Shown piece by piece: positions 23,601 to 31,800 of a stretch of DNA of 64,000 nucleotides (its first letter is position 1; each line of letters begins with the position of its first letter). The notes under the pieces are model-generated. The model was given only the letters and a program-made list of their open reading frames with translations. It was not told the origin of the DNA and searched no databases. Source of the stretch: Onthophagus taurus (lineage: Eukaryota > Arthropoda > Insecta > Coleoptera > Scarabaeidae); NCBI RefSeq assembly GCF_036711975.1, contig NC_091966.1:34665501-34729500 (forward strand), written 5' to 3'. A program made the translations under genes and the position numbers.

Positions 23601-26047
23601 AATGCATCCAAAACTTCTTCTTCTGCATTAAGACGAGTAGGTTCTATACGTTCGGCTTTTTTCAAATTACCAGTCTCAGTTAAACGATAAGCAGCGCCAA
23701 ATACGCTAACATGAGGAATACGCAACACGCATTTAAATTCAAATAAAAACAAACAATATTAACTAAAACACTGTCAAAATTCATTGGCTTACTAATAACA
23801 GACGAAATGTCTTGCTACTACTGGTTAAATGTAAAACATTTGTATAATTGATGGTTTATAATTATTAACGAATTGAATTTCAGTATTGTATTCATGAATT
23901 AACGTTTTTTAGTTCCTATAAGTTAAAATAAATAGTAGGCGTAATCGATTTTGGATTTTTGTAACTTTGGATAAGTTGCCAAAATTATACATTCGCCAAT
24001 TATTAGCTAATTGGAAAGACACATTTACTTGGTTAGTATCTCATTTGAAAGGTTATAAAGGAGAACAATTTTTAACATAATTTCTACACCAAATGTATTA
24101 TTGAAATTTTGAAATAGACGCTGATAAAAAATTAGTTTGTTTAAAAATTAACTTAAATCACGAAACATTTTTTCCCTGTATTTTTAAACAATCGAAATAT
24201 TTAAAATATTTTTCAAATTAAAATGTGTATTAAGCTAAATTTCCACATGCACGGATTACTGGCGCCAGTTCATTTGCATGTGGAAATAGCAAAAAAAACC
24301 ACTGGCGCCAATAATCATAGCTCCAATAAAGTTGACGCTACTTCTACTTTTTGGCGCTAGTAACGGTATTTTTCTTCAAACGTCATTAAATGACAACTTT
24401 GTTGGCGTGTTTACTCGCGGTAGAAGTAAGTAATTTTTGCATAACGCCATTTTTATTACTGTGACAGTACACAATTATAACATTTATGTGGAAACAACTT
24501 CTGGCGCCAGCTAATTGGCGCAACTAAACTGGCGCCACTAATTCGTGCTTGTGGAAACTTAACTTTAGAGTGTAGTCTATCCAGAGAAGTCAATATGTTG
24601 CCAAAGAAACTATTATTAAACTCTAAATTCCAATATTTGTGGTATAAAAACAAAAAAATTTAAATAATTCCTAAACTATTCAACTTTGTATAAGGCATAT
24701 TTGCCTTAATCAATTGCAAATGAGCTCTATAATAATGCATTTCAATAAATATGTTTATGTGCCAGTCACACTGTATGTTCTGACATATGCTGTGGTATTT
24801 GTCATTGTAGTTTTTACTATTCTGGTTAATTTTATGGGTATTCGGAATTCGTTCATATTATCATATATCTTATCTCTTGTTATGGAGTCATAGGCTTGCT
24901 GAAAGTCTACAAAAATTGAGTATCAAGCATCTCTTTGACGTTAAATAGCTGGTCAATAGTGTATCTGCCTGGCTTGATTATCACCAATGATGTCCTCCAT
25001 GTATATGTGTATTTGTTTGTTCCTTCCATGTGGTAACCATTAATGTGTAAAGTTGTTCTGTTCACACTGCTATTCTTCCAGATTATAAACATTACCAGCA
25101 CATAGAAGGTCCACTAGAAAATCACTGACTAATAATTACAATCATTAAACCCTCACCTCTAAAATACAATCAATTTTAAAAATTAACTTTATTAAGTATC
25201 CTCATAAACAGTTTGAGGAATAGTAATTTTCAAAGACGAAGAAAATGCCAAATTCGGATAGATGCTAAAAAAATCTAACATTGAAAACAATAAAATTAAT
25301 TTCTTGCGATGTAAATCATCTTCTTACATTACAACTCACCCTGTATATTTTTTTAATTATACATAAGTTAGTGTCAAAAAATAAGGTTATGTTTGACAAC
25401 TTTTAAAGCAACTAAAGTTCATTTTTTAAAGTTATTTTTATAAAAATGTTAGTAATAAAAAAAAACTAAAAACAAAAAAATAATAAATTAAAATTGATAT
25501 TAACCTGCTCAGATTTCTTGGCAATAAGAACACCCAAAATTTTACTAAAAAAGGAAGCCAAAAGCGGGTTCAAAGGTGGTTCATTGTCGAGAAAAGAGTA
25601 CAGTTTCCCCAGCAGTGCTTTATCACTAGCTAATCGTTCGTTAAGAACGGGAACATCACAAGTCAAAAGTTCACAGGCTATATTAGGATATTTGAATCGT
25701 GTTGTTTCTTCAAGCTCAACTGAAGGGTCCACTGTGGTTAAAATTACCAATTCTTCCATAATTTCTGGTTTAACCAAACTAAAAAATTAATAAAACAATA
25801 TAAGTCGACGTTTGTTTAACGATTCCTTAACTTACAAAGTTATTAGGGCTTTATTTTCAGATTTACATTCATTAATAATATCCTCAGCATCCATAACTTC
25901 TTGTAAGGTAACATTCTGGAAGTACAAAAAAAAGTTAACCTAAAAAATTCACGCAAATTGCGCAATGATATTTAAATAATACAGTACCTCCTTGCAAAGA
26001 ATAGTCTCCAATTGTGAAGTTGAGGCGTTGTTATACTTCCAAAACAT
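8559..26047 (-). CDS. PPP6R: Serine/threonine-protein phosphatase 6 regulatory subunit (SAPS domain), complete, 15 coding exons
   Basis: Coding exons on the minus strand, all in phase: 25988-26047, 25836-25915, 25505-25778, 20593-20730, 20355-20533, 20190-20303, 19970-20123, 17620-17895, 17490-17554, 17231-17423, 17085-17168, 16242-16336, 15929-16188, 15448-15871, 8559-8652. They total 829 codons; SAPS subunits are usually about 800-900. The protein opens [20 protein letters not shown]. The SAPS region follows through [58 protein letters not shown] and [14 protein letters not shown]. The tail is acidic and low-complexity ([26 protein letters not shown]). Family members bind PP6 catalytic subunit and target it in the cytoplasm. 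A 5' UTR exon probably joins at 26058 from a donor near 26249. The last exon follows from splice logic: the in-frame TAA at 15444-15446 lies inside a perfect GTAAGT donor, and joining to 8652 restores the frame. Confidence 0.9.
8838..9227. mobile_element. TIR MITE, copy 1
   Basis: The element starts TATACTCTGTTTTTAAACC and ends with its complement (ggtttaaaaagagagtata), so it has TIRs of about 29 bp, with TA at each edge. The roughly 390-bp body is AT-rich and non-coding. A second copy in the same orientation lies at 10761-11170. It sits in the last intron of the PP6 subunit gene. Confidence 0.8.
9357..10117. mobile_element. TIR transposon carrying a captured ribosomal protein exon
   Basis: The left end TAGCTTTGTTCGTTGGGACT is mirrored by AGTCCCAACGAACAAAGCTA on the right, giving TIRs of about 27 bp. 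The sub-terminal regions are full of TGCAGT/GTGCA motifs. The insertion interrupts a 122-bp array unit that is intact at 10240. Comparison with that unit fits a TTA target duplication, though the end bases are ambiguous. No transposase is present, so the element is non-autonomous. It encloses the RpL27A exon at 9777-9884. Confidence 0.78.
9777..9884 (+). pseudogene. Orphan exon of ribosomal protein L27a (uL15)
   Basis: After an acceptor (tttttttag, ending 9776) come 36 open codons, [20 protein letters not shown] then [16 protein letters not shown], and a GTAAGT donor at 9885. This is the penultimate part of RpL27A, whose family C-terminus runs [19 protein letters not shown] and ends shortly after. 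No other RpL27A exon (for instance the basic HKKKTRKLRGHVSHGHGR N-terminus) was found in the window. With its splice sites and some intron it lies inside a TIR element, so it is most likely a captured gene fragment and not the working gene. Confidence 0.85.
10761..11170. mobile_element. TIR MITE, copy 2
   Basis: It starts TATACTCTGTTTTTAAACC and ends AAAACAGAGTATA. The body is nearly identical to copy 1 at 8838-9227, including CACGTGATTGGTTGAATGCG, apart from small indels. It is inserted into the end of the 122-bp array. Confidence 0.82.
11594..11692. repeat. Palindromic CTAGAA/ACATTCGGG repeat
   Basis: A hairpin with arms of about 40 bp: ACTAACACTAGACC... GTTTAGCC pairs with GGCTAAACCCGAATG ...GTGTTAGTT. 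Fragments of the same family occur at 1-16 (cccgaatgtttctag), around 9228-9310, 11240-11300 and 43849-43918, so it is a dispersed repeat of this genome. Confidence 0.65.
11879..12100 (+). pseudogene. Possible PIF/Harbinger-type transposase N-terminal fragment
   Basis: The frame has [19 protein letters not shown] then a helix-rich stretch ending LLYYVSYEF. Harbinger-like transposases commonly start with a basic run followed by RWWVHP and an FFNYFRMS-like segment, and the order here is similar. The match is short and degenerate, and downstream blocks are not recognised, so the call is tentative. It is intronic to the PP6 subunit gene. Confidence 0.35.
12805..13296. mobile_element. GGCGCC-rich MITE
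   Basis: The left end has TGGATTTAGTGGCGCCAG and the right end has its complement TTGGCGCCACTAAATCCA. Further TGGCGCCA copies lie inside. The sequence resembles the 332-bp MITE at 24233-24564, which has TGGCGCCA sub-terminal repeats and a TTA duplication. No coding frame. Borders are accurate to about 10 bp. Confidence 0.65.
13370..13725 (+). pseudogene. pogo/Tigger-type (CENP-B/jerky-like) transposase fragment
   Basis: Translation gives [20 protein letters not shown] followed by [14 protein letters not shown]. In Tigger and jerky transposases the third catalytic region reads FLPPNxTxLIQPMDQGV..FK..YR, so the homology is clear. Here the D of the MDQ motif is kept as KDQ but stops follow. The remnant is cut at 13726 by the fold-back element 13728-14575. 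A possible continuation beyond it (14640-14870) reads [14 protein letters not shown]. Confidence 0.75.
13728..14575. mobile_element. Long-TIR transposon (848 bp), TA target duplication
   Basis: Arms of about 335 bp (13728-14062 and about 14240-14575) are reverse complements with scattered mismatches, for example CAAAACAATATTTTAGCAGT against actactaaaatattgatttg. The ends are CAGAGTGGGC and GCCCACCCTG and both flanks are TA (13726-13727 and 14576-14577). No transposase frame remains in the centre of about 200 bp. The TA duplication fits the Tc1/mariner superfamily. Confidence 0.8.
14895..15206 (+). pseudogene. piggyBac transposase fragment
   Basis: The frame reads [20 protein letters not shown], then [12 protein letters not shown], then [15 protein letters not shown]. 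In piggyBac transposases the corresponding stretch is [25 protein letters not shown] followed by CGTVRKNRKGMP. The VDN aspartate block is altered (YCNYNYTSP). Stops follow at 15206 and the catalytic N-terminal half is absent. Confidence 0.8.
15448..15871 (-). CDS. PPP6R: PP6 regulatory subunit, exon 14 (acidic tail exon)
   Basis: The acceptor is at 15872-15873 and the donor GTAAGT at 15447-15442 (minus strand). It codes for [20 protein letters not shown], then a Glu/Lys/Ser-rich tail with a Gly run ([11 protein letters not shown]) and ends ...GSSP plus two bases of the next codon. If the donor were not used, translation would stop one codon later at TAA. Confidence 0.85.
18480..19700. repeat. 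A/C-rich complex satellite in intron 7 of the PP6 subunit gene
   Basis: Recurring blocks such as GAAACCAGATCCAACCCAAA lie at about 18521, 18676, 18913, 19069 and 19220, spaced about 155, 237, 156 and 151 bp. A higher-order unit of about 390 bp starts at about 18500 and 18888 (AAAACC(T/C)CAACCCA). The plus strand is strikingly poor in G. A 260-bp insertion interrupts the array at 19375-19634. Confidence 0.75.
19375..19634. mobile_element. Fold-back insertion with a 13-bp target duplication
   Basis: TGAACCCATTTAA occurs at 19362-19374 and again at 19635-19647, on either side of a 260-bp segment foreign to the satellite. The insert contains a palindrome with arms of about 67 bp (19421-19486 and 19510-19577) around a 23-bp loop, for example CTTCTGAGGATGACTTAAGT against its complement. 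A 13-bp duplication is longer than Tc1, Harbinger or piggyBac elements make. The class is unknown. Confidence 0.65.
23155..23752 (-). pseudogene. Tc1/mariner-superfamily transposase remnant
   Basis: The N-terminal part (23752-23537) has [13 protein letters not shown] and [20 protein letters not shown], the helix-turn-helix region. After a frameshift come [11 protein letters not shown]-like residues, then [20 protein letters not shown] (first catalytic D), ENPHLARE, and [15 protein letters not shown] (third D). The section with the second catalytic D (the W-F-QHDGAP block) is deleted between ENPHLARE and [14 protein letters not shown]. It belongs to the surrounding long-TIR element and cannot be active. 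Confidence 0.85.
24233..24564. mobile_element. 332-bp MITE with TTA duplication (PIF/Harbinger-like)
   Basis: The ends are AGCTAAATTTCCACATGCACG... and ...CGTGCTTGTGGAAACTTAACT, imperfect TIRs; TTA flanks both sides (24230-24232 and 24565-24567). The other arm of the host element, around 22525-22540, shows the uninterrupted sequence and confirms the borders. Sub-terminal TGGCGCCA repeats are shared with 12805-13296. Confidence 0.85.
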
Positions 26048-27189
26048 ATTTGCAAAACCTATAATGAAAGCCAGATTGGATAATTTAAAATTGAACCACT
26101 ACAATGACACAAGTAAATGACTGTTCGAAAAATTGACAATATTCGCGACGCTCGGGGGGCGTAAAATGTCTGAAAAATAGGCCATCACGTTGATAGTTTA
26201 AGGGGCCCACATTCGCATTAAAATCCATCAACCGCTAACGGCATCTTACCTGTTTTTTTTATATTTAACGTTAAACGAGACGTTGGGTTAGGTTCATTTG
26301 AAGTGACCTCTCTTATCGAAGTAGGTAAAAACGCTTCCAATTTTCGCGAAACACCAATTTTTTACACTTACATTAATCGCTTTTCTTTAATATATATCAC
26401 AAATATACAATTAGCTAAGTTCGTTAAAGCTCCGATTATAAATATAAATACATTTAAATCTGGTGCAAAATAATACTTAAAAATTTGAGTACGGAACTTT
26501 AGATTCGGTTGTGACAAAGTAACCACCATTCATCTCCCATAATGCACTTGTTAACACAGACAGATTAAAAAACCTTAAACGATCGAGAACTTTCTTTATG
26601 TTAGAGATTATCGTAGTTCGTCGTTTCGGATGCGTGTTATTTATAACTTTAACGGCAAGATGTTTTTACGCTTCAACGACCGTTTTTCAAGCACTAATTT
26701 TCGAATCGAACTGTCAAAAAACGTACTTTTAGGTTATCAAGACCCGCTTACACGATCGGATTTTTCACGTTCAGTTACGCTGCAACTTCATCTCTATTAA
26801 TTTAATTTTTTTTTAATAAATTTATTTTTAGATATTCACTTCAACTAGTTTATCATAATAAACTAAAATATCTAATCCAATATAATATTATTTTGCCAAA
26901 AATTTAAAATAAAAAAATTGGATATTTTTGCAATATTAACATGCGCTATCTGTTGAGAATTGTATTAATTAATAAATGTTAGGTGATAAACTAAACTAAA
27001 TGATAAATCTAAAACTACATTAATAATAAATGGGATTAAATTAAACAAATTTAATTTTGGTTTAAAATTACTTTTGGGTATCAATTTTAAATAGATTATT
27101 AAAATTTTTGGATATTTTATTGCGCCATCTATTAATATATTTAGCAACTAAGTAGTACCAACTTAATATTTAAGTTCTGTTCCATAATT
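26048..27189 (-). other. 5' region and promoter of the PP6 subunit gene; intergenic DNA to eIF3i
   Basis: The first coding exon begins after an acceptor at 26059-26060, so 26048-26058 is 5' UTR. A good donor, AACAG|GTAAGA (minus), at 26250 suggests an upstream UTR exon of at most a few hundred bases. The interval 26130-26760 is relatively CG-containing and probably holds the promoter. 26800-27180 is very AT-rich with no features. Confidence 0.45.
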
Positions 27190-27195
27190 TTTATT
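27190..27195 (-). terminator. Poly(A) signal of eIF3i
   Basis: Minus-strand AATAAA, 60 bases after the eIF3i stop codon. Confidence 0.6.
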
Positions 27196-27254
27196 GAGAA
27201 GAAACACTCAAATCTTACAAAAAGTAAAATAATAATACAAAAATAAATCGAAAT

Positions 27255-28392
27255 TTAATAATCGAATCCGTAATCGAAATAAGATTGATCAAAACTATGA
27301 ACTCTAACATAACCATCTTCCCCACCGGAACTATAACTTTTTCCATCTGGATGAAAAGCAACACTATTAATAGGTCCAAAATGTCCCTTAACGCGCCCAA
27401 ATTCTTCTTCAAAAACTAAATGGAAGAAGCGAGAGTCGAATTTTCCAACCCTAGCGGATGTAGTTGTTACATCCATGGCATCTTGACCTCCTCCTACAAC
27501 GACGTGTTCGCAAATGGGGCTAATAGCAGCTGAATTAACGGGACGTTCAGTTTTATAAGATTTTAATAACATTAAATTGTCGGAATCAAACAATTTAGCA
27601 GTATGATCTTTCGAAGCGGTAATAAACATTGTTGCGTCTTTACTCATTTGCATATCATTAACTAAATTATCATGTTCTTTTATTGTATGCAATTTTTTTC
27701 CGGTTTTAATATCCCACTGGCTTATTTCGCCATTATCATGCCCGGTTAATAAGGTTTCATCTAAAGCCCCCCATAACATCGAGCTAACCCTTGCTCCACT
27801 GATTGGAATACGTAAAATTGGCTGAGCTTGTGCTATACTTTCATCAACATTCCTCGTATCAATTATAAATATTTCACAATTATGTTTCATGGCTTTATCG
27901 GTAGCATAAGCAGCCATATTTCCAGAAAAACTGAAATTACAAGCACGGACAGATGAATTCGTCGAAACACAACCAATTTCTTTGCCAGTTTCGCAATCCC
28001 AAACTCGGAAAGTATTATCACCACCACCAGACATAAATCGAGTCGTCGTCCAATCTACATCAATACACCAAACAGCCCCTTGGTGGCCATTAAACGTTCC
28101 TAAACGCTCCCCATTTAAAGAATACCACACATTTGGTTTGTTATCTTTCGATGAAGAAAATAAAAGATCTCCTTCGCGGTTATATTTAATTTGAGTTATG
28201 GCACGTTCGTGCCCATGAAGCATAAGAGGTTTCTAGAAAACATTAAAAATATATTTAGATTTAAAAATTGTTTTAAATAAATGTGACAGTTCATGAATTT
28301 TATAGGTTATGAGAGAGCGATTAAACAAAACTCTCAAATTACAAACGTTTTGTGAGCGTTGGGGCGATTTAAATGTAAAATAAACTTACCAT
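27255..28392 (-). CDS. eIF3i: Eukaryotic translation initiation factor 3 subunit I (eIF3i, TRIP-1), complete
   Basis: Two coding exons: 28390-28392 (only the ATG, immediately followed by a GTAAGT donor) and 27255-28232. The protein is 326 residues, matching the 325-326 usual for eIF3i. It begins [20 protein letters not shown] and has a seven-bladed WD40 propeller, with repeat signatures such as [68 protein letters not shown] and [19 protein letters not shown]. It ends in an aromatic/acidic tail ([12 protein letters not shown]). eIF3i is a peripheral subunit of the eIF3 complex on the 40S ribosome in the cytoplasm. The ATG-only first exon forces the start choice: the MLHGHE methionine in exon 2 is internal. 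Confidence 0.95.
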
Positions 28393-28863
28393 AATTAATT
28401 AGAACCTTTTTTCTTGATTATATTTTTGTATATAACCCGATTTTTTAGTAAAATAAGGTGAAATTAATTGGCACGGTAAACGTGAGTTGGTAAAGAAGGA
28501 ATCGGAGTTATCAAAATTAGACATGACGTAATGCGAGATCTACCGGTAAAAAATTGAATTAATTTAATAAAATAGTTTTTTATTTAAATTTGTTGTTATT
28601 AAGATTTGAATTAAATTAAAACATAATAATATTAATATATATTTGTATTTTTAAGATTTTTCTATAAAATTATGTAGAACAGTCGTTTATTGGATATAAT
28701 ACAATAAAATACAATCTTTGTACAAAATAAGATTGTGATAACAAAGAGAATCTACAAAAGAAAAACTAAACAAAACGGTCACTATAACAGCCTCGTCTGG
28801 CGAAATTAACACTAAAAGAAATAAATTATTTAAATTATAATTAATTGTAGTTGATTGATTAGG
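28393..28863. other. eIF3i 5' UTR/promoter and 3' flank of the next gene
   Basis: 28393 to about 28450 should be the eIF3i 5' UTR; the promoter must lie in 28450-28560. 28560-28863 is AT-rich and forms the 3' UTR side of the membrane-protein gene, which ends at 28864. The two genes are head-to-tail on the minus strand less than 0.5 kb apart. Confidence 0.5.
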
Positions 28864-31800
28864 TTATAACTTCGAAACTCCTTCATCTACATTGGATACT
28901 AAAAAAATTAATAATAAATTAATTCTTTTTTGTAAATCGCTTTGTTTAACTTACATTTTACATATGTACTTTCTGGATTAATATCTCTACTTTCAGTACT
29001 AAAATAACTCCATGGTAATTGCCCCCTTAGCTCTCCCAAATTAAGTTTTTCGATACGTTTTATACTGTCTGGACTAAGAACACTTTTTGAAATAAATTTC
29101 AACGAGATTTGGTTTCCTCCTTGATTTATCGAATTTCCGCTAACTTTCGAACTTCCAGCATCTTCTTCGGCTGCTTCCAAACGATTATTACTGGTACTTC
29201 TTGTCGAAGTTGAAGTTGTTGATTCCGAAGTAGTTTGTTGACTGTCTTCTGATTCATAAAATTGATACCACTTTTTAATCCTTTCTTCGGTAGTAAAAGA
29301 AGCGAATCTTTGCGAGTTTCTTATTCGTTGTGGTGATGGCTGATCTGGCGGTTTCTTTTTCGATATTTTTATGGTGATTTTTATTATGTAAATAATTGTA
29401 ACTAGGTTTATTATCCAGACTATTACTCCTCTACTTGCGACGAAAGTCATTATTATTGATGAAGCACCCGAAACTAAAGTTGACACATCACCTTCGAGTT
29501 TTTTCATATTTTCTGATATATTGACGCCGAATCCAATCAAGTTAAGCCAATCAAATAAATTCTGCAAAAAGAGAATGTTACGGGTAATACGAACATTAGA
29601 GGGGTTTTAATTACTCCATCGTTTGGGATTTGTAATCCAAAGAATATTGAGCAAAATGTATCGAAAATGAGAACTATTGTTGCGATTATAATCCACGGTA
29701 GGTAGAAAAAGAGACCCCAAAGTTCTTTTATATTAAGAAGTGTAGCAGCTAAAAATAATTTAAAAATAAAATAAAGACTTAAAACTCGATTTTTATGATT
29801 ACTTAAAAGAGCAACAGAAGACACAATCCACAAACAATCCAATATCATATAAATTAAAATCATACTATTTAAAATATCACTTATATCTGGTTCGTTGTTG
29901 TTCATTGGCTCATTAAATATTGTTACTACCATATTTCTTGTCTCTAAATTGTGCATGGTTTCGTTTTCACATCTTCTAGCTGAAAACAAAGAAGCGGGCG
30001 TCAACAAATTATGGTTAATTAAAATGAAGAAACTTACTGAAAAAATAGGTTAAATACAAAACGTTATTGTTGGTGTTTTCAACAATACTGCAATCTGTAA
30101 ACCACATTATGTAGATGATTGCGTAGAGATGCAATCCAGTTTGAATCTAAAATTAAAAATATAAATGTAAGTAATAAAAATAGAAAATAAAGGGATACAG
30201 TGACTTTATAATGTTATAAAAAATGAGATGTTTGTTTAAAAATAATTTATTAAAATTTTATTGACACGTTAGAGGTGTACTTTTATGGGTGGTTTAACTT
30301 TTTTAACTCCTGGAATAGGATCTTGAACTGTATTAGGATTGTTAATAAAACTTGAGTATAACTTTGATAACTTTATTTCTCTACTACGTTACATACATAC
30401 CCTACATTCTAGATTGACACAAATACATGCTACTCTTCGCTTCAAGAAAGTGTCATTCACTGAACTTAATTGAAAGAATTAAAGGTTGTTCCTTGCTTGT
30501 ATCAGTGTTGAAGGTCCCTCTATTTTCAGATTCTATCAGCCTACTTGAACTGATAGGTGCTTTCGTTTGTACATCTTCCGTTAACTCCCTTTACATCAAT
30601 TGGTTTGTATGTCTTTTTGCACTTTTCTGACAACGAACCCCTAAACTACAAAGTGACTACTTCACTTTCCAAATTCCATGCAATGTAACTTTATCACCAT
30701 TTAATTATAAATAAGTGCGTGTCATGTCCAATTTAGAAAACATTTTCCCACCAGACTTGGCTAGTTTGTCTTTGATAACTGATACTACTAGTTAGTTAAT
30801 AATTGTTCGTGCTCAATGCAAGAATTAGAACAACGATTAATGATAACAACGACAGCTCCTAAGCTAGGCATTAAAATTGAACACGCTTAATGGAATGAAG
30901 AAGCTTTTTTGTTGTCGGGATCTGAGTCTGGAGTTGAGAGTGAGAATGATGAGGGGTAGAAGCGTGAGCACTTAAGACTGGAGGATTTCAGACATGGATA
31001 TGCCAACGAATGTTAAAGATTTCATAGGTAGAGAAAGTGACCAACGTGGAGGTGATGAGACACATGCAGATGGATAGAGAGATAGTAATGACGATCAAAC
31101 AGAGGAAATTATTATATAGGGCGCGTCATATGTAATCATTTCAGCTCATTGTTCTTGACTCGGGATTATGTTTGGGTTGGCACAGTGATTCAACATCAAT
31201 TTTGTGCATTTTTTTTCTTTCAGACTGATCGTAGCTCCCAAGTTTTATTATGACTTGACTTGTAAATTGTCTAGGCCCCTCTAGACGTCGCGAAAATAAA
31301 CCCAATGAACCGTTACATCCTAGACCAGTCAAATTTGCTACCTACAATACGGGTCTGGAATAATAAAAAACAGCTAAATATGACTCTGCTTGTCATATAA
31401 ATTCGCAAAGTTTAAACGCGCACATCGATGATTTCCCTGTAACATTCGAATCTAGTATCTTCGATGTTATAGCGAAACATGGCTTAACCCTATCTGCCGT
31501 CCGCCTTATTTACTTTACCTAATTATCGACTTATAAGAAATTATCGTACGTTCTTGCGCGGTGGGGGAGTAGCTATGTACATTAAACACAATTTACATGC
31601 TACCATTGTTGAGACCTCGGACGAGTCAACGCAGGGTCCGAGTTTCTACTTGTGGAGATGAAATGTGCAGGCAATGCAGTTTCCTCCTCTCGCCAATTAC
31701 TTTTATCAGGTGGAGGAGATCCTTGAAAGACACTCTCTTTATTTTGATACAATCCTTTTAATGGGTGATTCCAACACCTGCTTATTGAAAAATGATCGAA

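Larger units (their letters stand above)
22307..24773. mobile_element. Long-TIR mariner-like element inserted in a LINE
   Basis: The ends are CAGGGTGACTGG and CCAGTCACACTG, with TA on both sides (22305-22306 and 24774-24775). The arms are about 450 bp: 22307-22760 matches the reverse complement of about 23970-24773 once the nested MITE and a small extra segment are set aside, e.g. TATTTATTGAAATGCATTAT near both ends. Transposase remnants of the mariner type lie inside at 23155-23752. Confidence 0.85.
21880..25110 (-). pseudogene. RTE-like LINE remnant split by a DNA transposon
   Basis: On the minus strand, 25101-24776 carries [18 protein letters not shown] and a degraded VDFxxAYDS block. 22304-21880 continues with NPFEITRG, a broken [28 protein letters not shown] (YADD changed to YGDD) and [15 protein letters not shown]. 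The two parts are separated by the TA-flanked element 22307-24773; removing it and one TA rejoins the reverse transcriptase. Many stops show it is dead. It lies in intron 3 of the PP6 subunit gene. Confidence 0.8.

Noticed and set aside
20941-25349. Matching tatacagggt and accctgtata suggesting one transposon spanning the interval
   Set aside because: The shared sequence is only about 15 bp and such ACAGGGT ends are common in this window; no long TIR or target duplication supports it.
30400-30640. Short minus-strand frames (KGVNGRCTNESTY and similar) as a further exon
   Set aside because: No splice phase links them to a neighbour and stops interrupt each frame.
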